From: Ensifer adhaerens
Lineage (GTDB): Bacteria; Pseudomonadota; Alphaproteobacteria; Rhizobiales; Rhizobiaceae
Reading direction: 5' to 3'
Length of the DNA stretch: 64,000 bases
NCBI RefSeq assembly: GCF_002940685.1
Contig: NZ_PNFP01000002.1
Coordinates: 186,001 to 250,000, forward strand
Shown here piece after piece: positions 9,275-20,653 of this stretch (its first letter is position 1; every line of letters begins with the position of its first letter). The translations under genes were made by a program, and so were the position numbers. Below the pieces are notes generated by a model. The model saw only the letters and a program-made list of their open reading frames with translations, was not told the DNA's origin and did not search any database.

Positions 9275-11059
9275 ATGACTATCAACTTGCAGAAGCCGGA
9301 TATCACGGAGCTGAAGCCCCGCATCACCGTCTTTGGTGTAGGTGGCGGCGGCGGCAATGCTGTCAACAACATGATCACTGCAGGCCTCCAGGGCGTCGAT
9401 TTCGTCGTCGCCAACACCGACGCCCAGGCGCTGACCATGACCAAGGCCGAGCGCATCATCCAAATGGGTGTCGCCGTTACCGAAGGTCTCGGCGCCGGTT
9501 CGCAGCCGGAAGTCGGCCGTGCGGCCGCCGAAGAGTGCATCGATGAGATCATCGATCACCTCAACGGCACCCACATGTGCTTCGTCACCGCCGGCATGGG
9601 CGGCGGCACCGGCACCGGTGCGGCCCCGATCGTTGCCCAGGCCGCCCGCAACAAGGGCATCCTGACCGTCGGCGTCGTCACCAAGCCGTTCCACTTCGAA
9701 GGCGCGCGCCGCATGCGTCTCGCCGACCAGGGCATTGCCGAACTGCAGAAGTCGGTCGACACCCTGATCGTCATCCCCAACCAGAACCTCTTCCGCATCG
9801 CCAACGACCGCACGACCTTTGCCGACGCGTTCGCGATGGCCGACCAGGTTCTCTATTCGGGTGTTGCCTGCATCACCGACCTCATGGTCAAGGAAGGCCT
9901 CATCAACCTCGACTTCGCTGACGTTCGCTCGGTGATGCGTGAGATGGGCCGCGCCATGATGGGCACCGGCGAAGCTTCGGGCGAAGGCCGTGCACTGGCC
10001 GCCGCCGAAGCCGCGATCGCCAACCCGCTGCTCGACGAAACCTCGATGAAGGGCGCCCAGGGCCTCCTGATCTCGATCACCGGCGGCCGCGACCTCACCC
10101 TGTTCGAACTCGACGAAGCGGCAACCCGTATTCGCGAAGAAGTCGACCCGGATGCCAACATCATCCTCGGCGCGACTTTCGACGAAGACCTCGAAGGCCT
10201 CATCCGCGTCTCGGTCGTTGCCACCGGCATCGACCGCACGGCCGCGGAGGTGGCGGGTCGTTCCGCCGACTTTCGTCCGGTAGCAGCAAAGCCGGTCGTC
10301 CGTCCGTCCGCCGCCGTTCCGGCCCAGCAGCCGCAGCCGGTTGCCCAGCACCAGCCGGCCCCGGTTCACCAGCCGGTCATGCAGCAGCCGGTCGCCCAGC
10401 CGGTGCAGCAGCCGATGCAACCGCAGGCAACTGCCGATCACATCGCCGCTGCCATCCGCGAAGCCGAAATGGAGCGCGAGCTCGACATTGCGACCCGTGC
10501 CGCTCAGGCCCAGGCTCCGGTTCACGTTCAGCCGGCTCACGAGGATAACTTTCGCCCCCAGAGCAAGCTTTTCGCCGGTGCCGCACCGGTAGAGGCCGCT
10601 CCGGTCATGCGCCAGCCGCAGCCGCAGATGCAGCCGGCTCAGCCCCAGCCGCAGCCGGTGATGCGCCAGGAGCCCGTCGCTCCGGTGATGCGCCAGCAGC
10701 CGGAACAGGTTCGCATGCCGAAGGTCGAAGACTTTCCGCCCGTCGTGAAGGCGGAGATGGACCGCCGCGCCCAGCCGGCTGCCCCGATCGCGGAAGAACG
10801 CGGCCCGATGGGTCTCCTCAACCGCATCACCAGCTCGCTTGGCCTGCGTGAGCGCGAACAGGCCCCGGCGGCCGCCGACATGACGGCTTCCGCACCGACC
10901 GCTGCCTCTCAGCAGCGCCGGCCGCTCTCGCCGGAGGCGAGCCTCTATGCGCCGCGTCGCGGCCAGCTTGACGATCACGGTCGCGTTTCGCAGCAGGCGC
11001 GCCCGCAAGAAGATGATCAGCTCGAAATCCCGGCGTTCCTGCGCCGTCAATCGAACTGA
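9275..11059 (+). CDS. ftsZ: Cell division GTPase FtsZ, long-linker rhizobial type
   Basis: A 594-residue tubulin-like GTPase that forms the cytokinetic Z ring. The GTPase core (about residues 1-320) has [15 protein letters not shown], the tubulin signature [10 protein letters not shown] near residues 109-118, and the synergy-loop region [12 protein letters not shown] linker of some 250 residues, rich in Q, P and A, then leads to the conserved tail [10 protein letters not shown], which binds FtsA and other partners. This length fits rhizobial FtsZ1. AAGGAACGG precedes the ATG. Confidence 0.98.
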   Translation: MTINLQKPDITELKPRITVFGVGGGGGNAVNNMITAGLQGVDFVVANTDAQALTMTKAERIIQMGVAVTEGLGAGSQPEVGRAAAEECIDEIIDHLNGTHMCFVTAGMGGGTGTGAAPIVAQAARNKGILTVGVVTKPFHFEGARRMRLADQGIAELQKSVDTLIVIPNQNLFRIANDRTTFADAFAMADQVLYSGVACITDLMVKEGLINLDFADVRSVMREMGRAMMGTGEASGEGRALAAAEAAIANPLLDETSMKGAQGLLISITGGRDLTLFELDEAATRIREEVDPDANIILGATFDEDLEGLIRVSVVATGIDRTAAEVAGRSADFRPVAAKPVVRPSAAVPAQQPQPVAQHQPAPVHQPVMQQPVAQPVQQPMQPQATADHIAAAIREAEMERELDIATRAAQAQAPVHVQPAHEDNFRPQSKLFAGAAPVEAAPVMRQPQPQMQPAQPQPQPVMRQEPVAPVMRQQPEQVRMPKVEDFPPVVKAEMDRRAQPAAPIAEERGPMGLLNRITSSLGLREREQAPAAADMTASAPTAASQQRRPLSPEASLYAPRRGQLDDHGRVSQQARPQEDDQLEIPAFLRRQSN

Positions 11060-11392
11060 TTGGAAGGCCCGTTCCTTCACCTTGCCGAATGCCCGGGCAA
11101 CTGCCCGGGCATTTTTGCGTTTTCTTCATCATTTCAGGTGTTTGTTTCCATGTTACGGACCGTCGCAAATGCGTAACAAAGCGAAACGAACAGTGATTTG
11201 GAATGGTGCCTCCAAACTCCTATTTTCAGACTCGGAATTGGGGACGCATGCGATTCGATCAAACGCTGTCTGTTCGAAACGCAGAGGATCGACCTTTGTG
11301 TCGAGACTCTCGGGCGCCTTTTTTGCGCTCTTGATAACGCTGCGTCCGCCAGCAGGTTTGGCCATCGGCCACAGGTATTGAAAGTGACGAGA
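11060..11392. other. ftsZ-lpxC intergenic region
   Basis: This 333-base gap holds the ftsZ terminator, then a short inverted repeat GTTACG (11152-11157)/CGTAAC (11172-11177), and presumably the lpxC promoter. The lpxC frame stays open back to 11198, but the extra 65 residues do not resemble LpxC, so they are taken as untranslated leader. Confidence 0.5.
11088..11115 (+). terminator. Rho-independent terminator after ftsZ
   Basis: AATGCCCGGGC (11088-11098) pairs perfectly with GCCCGGGCATT (11103-11113) across AACT, followed by T residues. Confidence 0.92.
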
Positions 11393-12346
11393 ATGGGAAT
11401 CGAATTGCTCGGGTTTCAGACGACGATTGCAAGCCCGGTAACGCTCAAGGGAATTGGCGTTCACTCCGGTGCTGAGGTGTCCATCACCTTCCATCCGGCC
11501 GAGGCCGATGCGGGCGTCGTTTTCCAGCGCGTTCTTTCCAACGGACGGGTCAGCGAATACAAGGCGGTTTCCTCGCAGGTCGGCCCCACCGATCTCTGCA
11601 CCGTTCTCGGCATGTCGCCGGCCACCTCGATCGCCACGATCGAACACGTGATGGCTGCGATCTACGCGCTCGGCCTCGACAACCTCACGGTCGAGGTGCA
11701 TGGCGCCGAAATGCCGATCATGGACGGCAGCTCCGAACCCTTCATCGACGCGATCGAGCAGGTGGGCATTCGCGCGCTTGCGGTCAAGCGCCGCTATATC
11801 CGCATCGTCAAGCCGGTGCGCATCGAATCGGGCGCCTCCTGGTCGGAGTTCACGCCCTATGACGGCATGCGCTTCGAGGTCGAGATCGATTTCGATTGCC
11901 CGCTGATCGGCCGCCAGTCCTGGAAGGGCGACATGACGCCGTCGGTCTTCAAGCGCGAACTGTCGCGTGCCCGCACCTTCGGCTTCATGCGCGACGTCGA
12001 GCGCCTCTGGGCCGCCGGCTTTGCGCTCGGCTCGTCGCTCGAAAACTCGGTCGTCATTTCCGACGACAACACGGTGATCAACGTCGAGGGCCTGCGCTAC
12101 ACCGACGAATTCGTGCGCCACAAGACGCTCGATGCGGTTGGCGACCTTTCGCTTGCCGGCGCGCCGTTCATCGGCTGCTACCGCTCCTATCGCGGTGGCC
12201 ACAAGATGAACGCCAATGCGCTGAAGGCGTTGCTCAGCGATCCGACGGCCTATGAAGTCGTCGAAACGGCGACCCCGCGCCAGCGCACCCGCGCGCGCGA
12301 TATGGTTGCAGTTGCAGCTCCGGGCTTCGCGCCCTGGTCCGCATAA
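11393..12346 (+). CDS. lpxC: UDP-3-O-acyl-N-acetylglucosamine deacetylase
   Basis: A 317-residue zinc amidase that performs the committed step of lipid A synthesis in the cytoplasm. It begins MGIELLGFQTTIASPVTLKG, then GIGVHSGAEVSITFHPA. Zinc and catalytic regions are visible as TIEHVMAAIYALG, EMPIMDGSS, FVRHKTLDAVGDLSLAG and the C-terminal SYRGGHKMNANALKALL. ATG 11393 matches the family N-terminus and length, although upstream codons are open. The ribosome-binding site is weak (GACGAGA). It lies between ftsZ and bamD, as in other rhizobia. Confidence 0.96.
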   Translation: MGIELLGFQTTIASPVTLKGIGVHSGAEVSITFHPAEADAGVVFQRVLSNGRVSEYKAVSSQVGPTDLCTVLGMSPATSIATIEHVMAAIYALGLDNLTVEVHGAEMPIMDGSSEPFIDAIEQVGIRALAVKRRYIRIVKPVRIESGASWSEFTPYDGMRFEVEIDFDCPLIGRQSWKGDMTPSVFKRELSRARTFGFMRDVERLWAAGFALGSSLENSVVISDDNTVINVEGLRYTDEFVRHKTLDAVGDLSLAGAPFIGCYRSYRGGHKMNANALKALLSDPTAYEVVETATPRQRTRARDMVAVAAPGFAPWSA

Positions 12347-12373
12347 CAAGAAAAGTCATCATCTCCTCCAGTC

Positions 12374-12396
12374 GCCGGCCGAAAGGCCGGCATTTT
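12374..12396 (+). terminator. Rho-independent terminator after lpxC
   Basis: GCCGGCC (12374-12380) pairs with GGCCGGC (12385-12391) across GAAA, followed by ATTTTC, 28 bases after the lpxC stop. Confidence 0.8.
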
Positions 12397-12519
12397 CATG
12401 ATAGAGCTGCCACAAATTTGCATGAATCACCGATCATGACGTTGCGGTCTCAAGGTAACTTGCTCTAAAAGCGCATGTCTGGCGGGGTCCATGCCCGCAG
12501 AGTGGAACGGGAATATCCG

Positions 12520-13386
12520 ATGGTTCTTGCAGTTTCTGTGGATTTGAAAAAGTCAGCGCGCGTCGCCGCCGTCATCGTCGCGGCCGTCGCCGGCAGCGCC
12601 CTGATTACCGCCTGCCAGAACGATCCCGATATCGACATCACCAAGCTGACGGCCGAGACCGATCCGCCGGAGGTGCTCTACAATCAGGGTCTTGCCAACC
12701 TCAACGCGGGCAAGACGACGGAGGCGTCGCGCAAGTTCGAAGCGCTCGACCGCCAGCATCCGTTCTCGGAATATGCCCGGAAGGCGCTGGTCATGAACGC
12801 CTTCGTTTCCTACCGCAACGGCCAGTACCAGGAGGCGATCAACGCCACCGGCCGTTACCTCAATCTCTATCCGCAGTCGGAAGACGCAGCCTACGCGCAA
12901 TACATCCAGGGTCTTGCCTACACCAAGCAGATCCCGGCGGTGACGCAGGACCAGAAGCCGGCGTTCAAGGCGATCGAGGCCATGCAGGCGGTCGTCGACC
13001 GCTATCCGGACTCCGAATATGTCGACGACGCCAAGTCGAAGATCCGTTTTGCCCGCGACCAGCTCGCCGGCAAGGAAATGCAGGTCGGACGCTACTATCT
13101 GGAGCGCAAGGAATACCTTGCCGCCGTGTCGCGCTTCCGTGTCGTCGTCGAGCAGTACCCGAATACCAACCAGGTGGAAGAGGCGCTGGCGCGCCTCACC
13201 GAAGCCTACTTCGCGATGGGTGTGACCCAGGAGGCGCAGACCGCTGCCGCCGTTCTTGGCCACAACTATCCGGACAGCCAGTGGTATGCCGATTCGTTCA
13301 AGCTGCTGCAGTCGAGTGGCCTCGAGCCGCGTGAAAGCGGCAACTCCTGGATTTCGCGTGCCGCCAAGAAACTCGTCGGCGCCTGA
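12520..13386 (+). CDS. bamD: Outer membrane assembly lipoprotein BamD
   Basis: A 288-residue lipoprotein of the BAM complex, which inserts beta-barrel proteins into the outer membrane. The signal peptide ends in a lipobox ITAC, giving lipidation at Cys32. TPR-like repeats follow ([78 protein letters not shown]). ATG 12520 is preferred over the upstream start at 12475 because it gives a normal signal peptide. It is followed closely by recN. Confidence 0.95.
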   Translation: MVLAVSVDLKKSARVAAVIVAAVAGSALITACQNDPDIDITKLTAETDPPEVLYNQGLANLNAGKTTEASRKFEALDRQHPFSEYARKALVMNAFVSYRNGQYQEAINATGRYLNLYPQSEDAAYAQYIQGLAYTKQIPAVTQDQKPAFKAIEAMQAVVDRYPDSEYVDDAKSKIRFARDQLAGKEMQVGRYYLERKEYLAAVSRFRVVVEQYPNTNQVEEALARLTEAYFAMGVTQEAQTAAAVLGHNYPDSQWYADSFKLLQSSGLEPRESGNSWISRAAKKLVGA

Positions 13387-13423
13387 TTGTCATCGGCGCC
13401 CTTCAAGGAAGATATGACCCCGG

Positions 13424-15097
13424 ATGCTTGCTCAGCTTTCGATCCGCGATATCGTCCTGATTGAACGGCTTGATCTCAATTTCGACGCCGGGCTCTCGGT
13501 GCTGACCGGTGAGACCGGGGCCGGCAAATCCATCCTGCTCGACAGCCTGTCGCTCGCCCTTGGCGGGCGCGGCGACGGTTCGCTTGTGCGCCATGGCTCC
13601 GACAAGGGGCAGGTGACGGCCGTCTTCGACGTGCCGGCCGGCCATCAGACGCGGCTGATGCTCAGGGAAAACGGCATCGACGACGACGGCGACCTGATCT
13701 TCCGCCGGGTGCAGTCGGCCGACGGCCGCACCAAGGCCTATGTCAACGACCAGCCGATCAGCGTCCAGCTGATGCGCCAGCTCGGCCAGACGCTGGTTGA
13801 AATCCATGGGCAGCACGACGACCGTGCGCTCGTCGATATCGACGCGCACCGCACGCTGCTCGACGCCTTCGGCGGGACTGCCGACGAAGCGGTACATGTC
13901 AGCGAACTCTATCGCGCCTGGAAAGATGCCGAGCGCGGCCTGAAGAAGCATCGCGAGCGGGTCGAGGCGGCGGCGCGCGAAGCGGACTATCTGCGCTCCT
14001 CCGTCGAGGAACTGGAAAAGCTCAGCCCCCGTGACGGCGAAGAGGACGAGCTTGCCGAGAACCGGGCGCGGATGATGAAGGCCGAGCGCATCGCCGGCGA
14101 CATCAACGAGGCCTCGGAGTTCCTCAACGGCAATGCTTCGCCGGTTCCGCTGATCGCCTCGCTCGTGCGCCGTCTCGAGCGCAAGAGCCAGGAAGCGCCG
14201 GGCCTGCTCGAAGAAACGGTCGAGTTGCTCGACGGTGCGCTCAACCAGCTTTCGGATGCGCAGATGTCGGTCGAGCGGGCGCTGCGCAACACCGAATTTG
14301 ACCCGAAGGAACTGGAGCGGGTGGAGGAGCGGCTGTTCGCGCTGCGCGCCGCCAGCCGCAAATATTCGGTTCCGGTGACGGAATTGCCGGCGCTGGCCGT
14401 CCGGATGATCTCCGATCTCGCCGATCTCGATGCCGGCGAGGAAAAGCTGAAGCAGCTTGAGGCGCAGGTGGGAGTGGCGCGGGTGGCGTTCGACGCTGCA
14501 GCCCGCTCGCTTTCGGAAAAGCGCCGCCATACGGCGACCGCGCTTTCCGACGCCGTGATGGCCGAGTTGCCGGCGCTCAAGCTCGAGCGCGCGCGCTTCA
14601 TGGTCGAAGTTCAGAGCAATCCGTCGCTGCCAACCGTCGACGGCATCGATCTCGTCGAGTTCCACGTCCAGACCAACCCCGGCACGCGGCCGGGGCCGAT
14701 CATGAAGGTGGCTTCGGGTGGCGAACTCTCGCGCTTCCTGCTGGCGCTGAAGGTGGCGCTTGCCGACCGCGGCTCGGCGCCGACCCTCGTTTTCGACGAA
14801 ATCGACACCGGCGTCGGCGGTGCGGTTGCCGATGCCATCGGCCAGCGGCTGAAACGGCTTTCCGGCACGGTGCAGGTGCTGTCCGTCACCCACGCGCCGC
14901 AGGTTGCCGCGCGCGCCGCGACCCATCTCCTGATCTCCAAGGGCCCTTCGGCCGAAAAGGCCGAGATGATCGCAACCCGTGTCGCCCGCATGGACGACAA
15001 GGCACGCACCGAGGAAATTGCCCGCATGCTCGCTGGCGCCTCGATCACCGAAGAGGCGAGAGCGGCCGCCGCGCGCCTGCTTTCCGGCAACGGCTAG
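13424..15097 (+). CDS. recN: DNA repair protein RecN
   Basis: A 557-residue SMC-like ATPase that tethers DNA ends during double-strand break repair. It starts MLAQLSIRDIVLIERLDLNF with the Walker A loop GETGAGKS at about residues 29-36. A long central coiled-coil region (about 150-370) leads to the ABC signature VASGGELSRFLLALKV and Walker B TLVFDEIDTGVGG, then the H-loop VLSVTHAPQVAA. It lies 37 bases after bamD, in the order seen in related genomes. Confidence 0.96.
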   Translation: MLAQLSIRDIVLIERLDLNFDAGLSVLTGETGAGKSILLDSLSLALGGRGDGSLVRHGSDKGQVTAVFDVPAGHQTRLMLRENGIDDDGDLIFRRVQSADGRTKAYVNDQPISVQLMRQLGQTLVEIHGQHDDRALVDIDAHRTLLDAFGGTADEAVHVSELYRAWKDAERGLKKHRERVEAAAREADYLRSSVEELEKLSPRDGEEDELAENRARMMKAERIAGDINEASEFLNGNASPVPLIASLVRRLERKSQEAPGLLEETVELLDGALNQLSDAQMSVERALRNTEFDPKELERVEERLFALRAASRKYSVPVTELPALAVRMISDLADLDAGEEKLKQLEAQVGVARVAFDAAARSLSEKRRHTATALSDAVMAELPALKLERARFMVEVQSNPSLPTVDGIDLVEFHVQTNPGTRPGPIMKVASGGELSRFLLALKVALADRGSAPTLVFDEIDTGVGGAVADAIGQRLKRLSGTVQVLSVTHAPQVAARAATHLLISKGPSAEKAEMIATRVARMDDKARTEEIARMLAGASITEEARAAAARLLSGNG

Positions 15098-15256
15098 ATC
15101 ATCCTGCCGCCAGGTGGAAACATTGGCGGCCGAAGGATGCGACGTCCCTAGGGTGTTCATCCGATGCCACGGCCTTGCGCTTCCTAAGCCTTTTGGTTGA
15201 ATTGTTGCACCGCTGCACCCGTGTTCTATTTCCTCTGCGGTTGGGGCACCTTGGGC

Positions 15257-15637
15257 ATGTGGGAGAAACTGCGGCATAGGCTGGCGATCCGGTTTGCGCA
15301 GATGCGTGCGCATCCGGAACTGATCCTGCTTATCGCGCTCGCCTATGCCGGCCTCATCCTGACGATAAAGGAAGCGAACCAAAAACTGGGCGGCTTCGGC
15401 GTGTTCGCGTCCGCTGCGATCGCCGCCATCGCAATATCCCTTGTCGCAAGGCTAAGCCACGCGTCGCCGTTCGTGACGGCGCAGGAGGAGGTCGATCCCC
15501 AGCCGCCGAACGCGGAAGAGGCCTTGCCGCCGGCGCTGGTGGCGCCGTGCGCGCACGAAGGCCGTCCCTATCTGAGGCGGTCCGCAAGGCACAGTCTGTC
15601 TTTCGCAGCGATGCGGTCGGCCCTGAGGAAGACATGA
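15257..15637 (+). CDS. Unknown small membrane protein
   Basis: I do not recognise the family. The product of about 126 residues has two hydrophobic stretches (ELILLIALAYAGLILTI and GVFASAAIAAIAISLVA), then an acidic, proline-rich segment and a basic tail. ATG 15257 is one of several possible starts; TTG 15197 and GTG 15221 are in frame. Its stop forms ATGA (15634-15637) with an internal ATG of the next gene. The last 30 residues (RRSARHSLSFAAMRSALRKT) look less protein-like than the overlapping frame, so the two may be one frameshifted gene. Confidence 0.5.
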   Translation: MWEKLRHRLAIRFAQMRAHPELILLIALAYAGLILTIKEANQKLGGFGVFASAAIAAIAISLVARLSHASPFVTAQEEVDPQPPNAEEALPPALVAPCAHEGRPYLRRSARHSLSFAAMRSALRKT

Positions 15638-16212
15638 AGGCTTTCCTCTCCGACCCCTACAGCCTGATCTGCCTGCAGGATCAGGACGAGCAGATCTTCG
15701 CTTTCATCGACTACTATGCGTTTGAGAGAAACCACTTCAAACTGTTTCTGCAGGGCGACTACACGTTCGACAGCCTGCTCATGGGCGGGCTGCTCGCCCA
15801 CCCGCAGGCGCGAAAGGCCAAGGTCGTCTATCTCGCGACCATCCTCAACCTCAGCTTTCTGCTCGATTCCATGCGTGCCGAGCGCCGCCGCCAGAACGGT
15901 ATCCTTGTCTGGGCGACGGTTTCGGCCATTCTCGAACACCACACCTTCCCGCCCGATGGCATCGACATCTACAGCATCGGCTGGGACAAGGGGGGCGCAG
16001 CGATCCTGAAGATGTTCGGCCTGCAGCCGGTGAGCCGGGTGATGCGCGGTCAGGCGGAAGGCAAATGGATCTATTGCAAGCGTGGCGTCCACAAACGGGA
16101 TCTGGAGGCCATACGCTGCCGTTACCAGAAGCGCTGCGAACGCTGGTGCGAGCTCGATGTGAGGCCGCCTGCCGGGCCCGCGCCTCGGATGGCCGATGCC
16201 AGGGGCGTGTGA
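15547..16212 (+). CDS. Unknown soluble protein, possibly acyltransferase-like
   Basis: A product of 221 residues from GTG 15547, or 192 from ATG 15634. Its fold is not assigned. Segments such as KAKVVYLATILNLSFLLDSM and GGAAILKMFGLQPVSRVMRG loosely recall the end of GNAT domains, where a helix precedes a GFxxV strand, but no acetyl-CoA motif is clear. The region just before 15634 (PSLSEAVRKAQSVFRSDAV) looks coding, favouring the longer form or a fusion to the membrane protein before it. The pair sits between recN and ligA, where I would expect no gene. Confidence 0.6.
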   Translation: MRARRPSLSEAVRKAQSVFRSDAVGPEEDMKAFLSDPYSLICLQDQDEQIFAFIDYYAFERNHFKLFLQGDYTFDSLLMGGLLAHPQARKAKVVYLATILNLSFLLDSMRAERRRQNGILVWATVSAILEHHTFPPDGIDIYSIGWDKGGAAILKMFGLQPVSRVMRGQAEGKWIYCKRGVHKRDLEAIRCRYQKRCERWCELDVRPPAGPAPRMADARGV

Positions 16213-18441
<2,229 letters not shown>

Positions 18442-18478
18442 GGGTCGCCATCGCACTGAACACTGTCTTTTCGCGGCG

Positions 18479-18715
18479 CGGACGCGCCGCGGCTGGATTC
18501 CTGTGACGAGCACAGGAATGAGGGAGAGGGGGAACGGTCCCAAGCCACCGCTCGTTGTGGCAGCTGCCAGGCGACTGTCCTTGTGAACGGCAAGCCGACA
18601 ATCTTGCACTCGCTCTGATCCCAAGCGAGGAGATTTCCCAATGGACGGCCCAAGCTTCGTCCCCATTCCTGTGCTGGTCACAGGAATCCAGCAGCGCGGC
18701 GTCGGCCGCGCGAGA
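18479..18715. repeat. Inverted pair of ATTCCTGTG palindromic repeats
   Basis: Two copies in opposite orientation flank about 140 bases. Copy 1 is ATTCCTGTG-ACGAG-CACAGGAAT (18497-18519) and copy 2 is ATTCCTGTG-CTGGT-CACAGGAAT (18665-18687), each with a GC-rich arm on the outer side. A third copy lies at 27093-27115. Apart from these and the VOC terminator, the 18442-18806 gap holds nothing I can assign. Confidence 0.75.
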
Positions 18716-18749
18716 AGCCACAGTCACGTCCGAGAAAATGCTGAGGCAT

Positions 18750-18785
18750 CAAAAAAAACCGCCCGGAACATCCGAGCGGTTTCTG
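18750..18785 (-). terminator. Terminator of the VOC gene
   Basis: Read on the minus strand, AAACCGCTCGG pairs with CCGGGCGGTTT (one mismatch) around ATGTT, followed by a long T run. Confidence 0.85.
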
Positions 18786-18806
18786 AAGCCGTGAACGCTT
18801 TGGCGA

Positions 18807-19214
18807 TCAGCCCTGCTGCTGGGCCGCTTCCTGGTCCATCCACATGAATTCCCAGACATGGCCGTCGAGGTCCTGGAAGGAGATGCCGTACATGAAGCCG
18901 TAGTCGATCGCCGGCTTCCACGGCTTGGCGCCGGCAGCGAGCGCCTTGGCAAGCATGTCGTCGACTTCGGCGCGGCTGCCCGCGGAAAGGGCGGTGATGA
19001 CTTCGGTGCCCTTCCTGGTGTCGCTGATCTCGCCGGTGATGAAGTCGCGGAACTTCGGCTCCGTTAGAAGCATGACGAAGATATTGTCCGAGATCACCGT
19101 GCAGGCGGCCGTGTCGTCGGAGAACTGCTCGTTGAAGGTGTAGCCCAGCGCGGCGAAGAACGCGCGCGAAGCCTTCAGATCCTTGACCGGCAGGTTTACG
19201 AAAATCATGCGCAT
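18807..19214 (-). CDS. VOC-family protein (glyoxalase/bleomycin-resistance fold)
   Basis: A 135-residue single-domain protein of the vicinal oxygen chelate superfamily. It begins MRMIFVNLPVKDLKASRAFF, the usual first beta-alpha unit, and ends with FQDLDGHVWEFMWMD, the DxxGHxWE pattern of the metal-ligand strand. Members are dioxygenases, isomerases or antibiotic-binding proteins, and the substrate cannot be deduced. AAGGAG lies seven bases before the ATG. It is a single gene with its own terminator. Confidence 0.85.
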   Translation of the reverse strand: MRMIFVNLPVKDLKASRAFFAALGYTFNEQFSDDTAACTVISDNIFVMLLTEPKFRDFITGEISDTRKGTEVITALSAGSRAEVDDMLAKALAAGAKPWKPAIDYGFMYGISFQDLDGHVWEFMWMDQEAAQQQG

Positions 19215-19410
19215 GAAATGCTCCTTGGGAATGGATTTGTGTTTTACGAACTAAGGACGAATGCCGATCGGAGATCCCGACACCGGCTCAAAGATTTTTT
19301 TGAGCCGGGCTGATGTGGGGCGCAACCCTTGGTATTCAAGGGTATTCAACCGAGACTGCGGGCGACAGGCGATCGCCTGCTGGAACGGCTCGCATGATGG
19401 CCACGCCCGG

Positions 19411-20652
19411 TCAGCTCGCAAGAATAGACGTTGCCGGTGCACGGATGGCGGCGATGGCGACGAGTGCCGCAAGGCCGTTCGCCACCGCGCCCGCCAGGAT
19501 GGGCAGTGTGTAGCTGTGGCTGACATCGAAGGCAAAACCGGCGGTGCTTGGCCCAACGAGCGTGCCGATGGCAACGCTCGTGTAGAGCGCGCCGATGATG
19601 CTGCCGACCTGGCGTCCGCCGAAATAATCCATCACGACGGCGGGCAGAATGGCGACCCATCCGCCGTAGGTGATGCCGAAGACGAGCGCGAAAATCGCAA
19701 GCGGCACGAAACTCCCGGCAAAGGCCCAGAGGGCGAGGGAGGCGGCCATGCCGGCGAACATGGCGACGAGGAAGACCCGCCTGCCAATGCGGTCGGCAAG
19801 ACCACCGAGCAGGAAGCGACCAAGCGTGCTTCCGACACCGATCATTCCCAGCAGCATCACGGCAGAGGCCTGGGTGACGCCATGATCGAGCGCATAGGGC
19901 ACCAGATGCACGAAGGGCACGAAGACGCCGAGGGCCGAGAGCAGGCAGGCCGCGTAAAGGCCGATGAACCGCCGGGTCCGGATGGCCTGGCGCATGGGGA
20001 TGCCGGAAGGTGTCTTCGCCGTTGCCTGTACGTTGATCGGGGCGCCGTCCGGGCCGGTGCCGCGGTCTCTCGGGTCGTCGGCGATCAGGGTGGACATGCC
20101 GATGCCGACGATGGCGGCGAGCGCGCCGAGAACGAGATAGGTTTCCCGCCAGCCGAGTGAGGCGATCAGCCAGGTGGCAAGCGGCGGCATGACCAGCGTG
20201 CCGACGCCGATGCCACTGACCGCAAGCCCGGAGGCGAGCCCCCGGCGCGCCACGAACCAGCGCTGGACCGCGCCGATCGTCGGCACATAGGCAAGGCCGA
20301 CGCCGAGGCCGATGCCGAGACCGTAAGCGGCGTAGACCTCGGCGATGCTGCGCGCCTGGCCGGCGAGCGCCAGACCAAGGCCGACCAGAAGCATGCCGAA
20401 CATGGCAAGCGGCCGCGCGCCCCAGCGGTCGGCAAGCGGGCCGGACACGATCCCCAATGCGAAATAGAGGAAGCCCGCCAGCGAGAAGACCAGCGCCACC
20501 GAGCCGCGCGACGCGTGGAAGTCACGCTGGAGCGGCTCGACGAATGCGCTGAACGTATAGGCGCTGCCGAAGCCGACAAAGGTGATGGTGAAGGCGGCGG
20601 CGACGACCACCCAGCCATAAAAGACGCGTTTATGCGATGTGTTGGCGTGCAT
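19411..20652 (-). CDS. MFS transporter downstream of an amidase
   Basis: A 413-residue 12-helix major facilitator protein. It begins MHANTSHKRVFYGWVVVAAA and has two MFS motif A loops (GPLADRWGARPL, GGLADRIGRRVF), the layout of monocarboxylate/oxalate-formate type carriers. ATG 20652 lies one base after the amidase stop, with GGAG inside the amidase end, so it is translationally coupled as the second gene of the operon. It probably imports the amidase substrate or moves its product; this is inferred from position. An upstream start at 20718 would lie inside the amidase gene. Confidence 0.85.
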   Translation of the reverse strand: MHANTSHKRVFYGWVVVAAAFTITFVGFGSAYTFSAFVEPLQRDFHASRGSVALVFSLAGFLYFALGIVSGPLADRWGARPLAMFGMLLVGLGLALAGQARSIAEVYAAYGLGIGLGVGLAYVPTIGAVQRWFVARRGLASGLAVSGIGVGTLVMPPLATWLIASLGWRETYLVLGALAAIVGIGMSTLIADDPRDRGTGPDGAPINVQATAKTPSGIPMRQAIRTRRFIGLYAACLLSALGVFVPFVHLVPYALDHGVTQASAVMLLGMIGVGSTLGRFLLGGLADRIGRRVFLVAMFAGMAASLALWAFAGSFVPLAIFALVFGITYGGWVAILPAVVMDYFGGRQVGSIIGALYTSVAIGTLVGPSTAGFAFDVSHSYTLPILAGAVANGLAALVAIAAIRAPATSILAS

Positions 20653-20653
20653 G

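Noticed and set aside
7735-9552. A 605-codon minus-strand open frame across ftsA and the start of ftsZ
   Set aside because: It overlaps two certain genes completely and its translation resembles no protein family.
11198-11392. N-terminal extension of lpxC
   Set aside because: LpxC homologues begin at GIELLGFQTTIA; the extra 65 residues are unlike the family.
13403-15382. A 659-codon minus-strand open frame opposite recN
   Set aside because: Shadow of recN; composition is typical of antisense high-GC frames.
15484-15546. Upstream extension of the soluble unknown protein's frame
   Set aside because: The translation before 15547 is low-complexity Gly/Ala/Arg and has no start codon, so the frame is not coding there.
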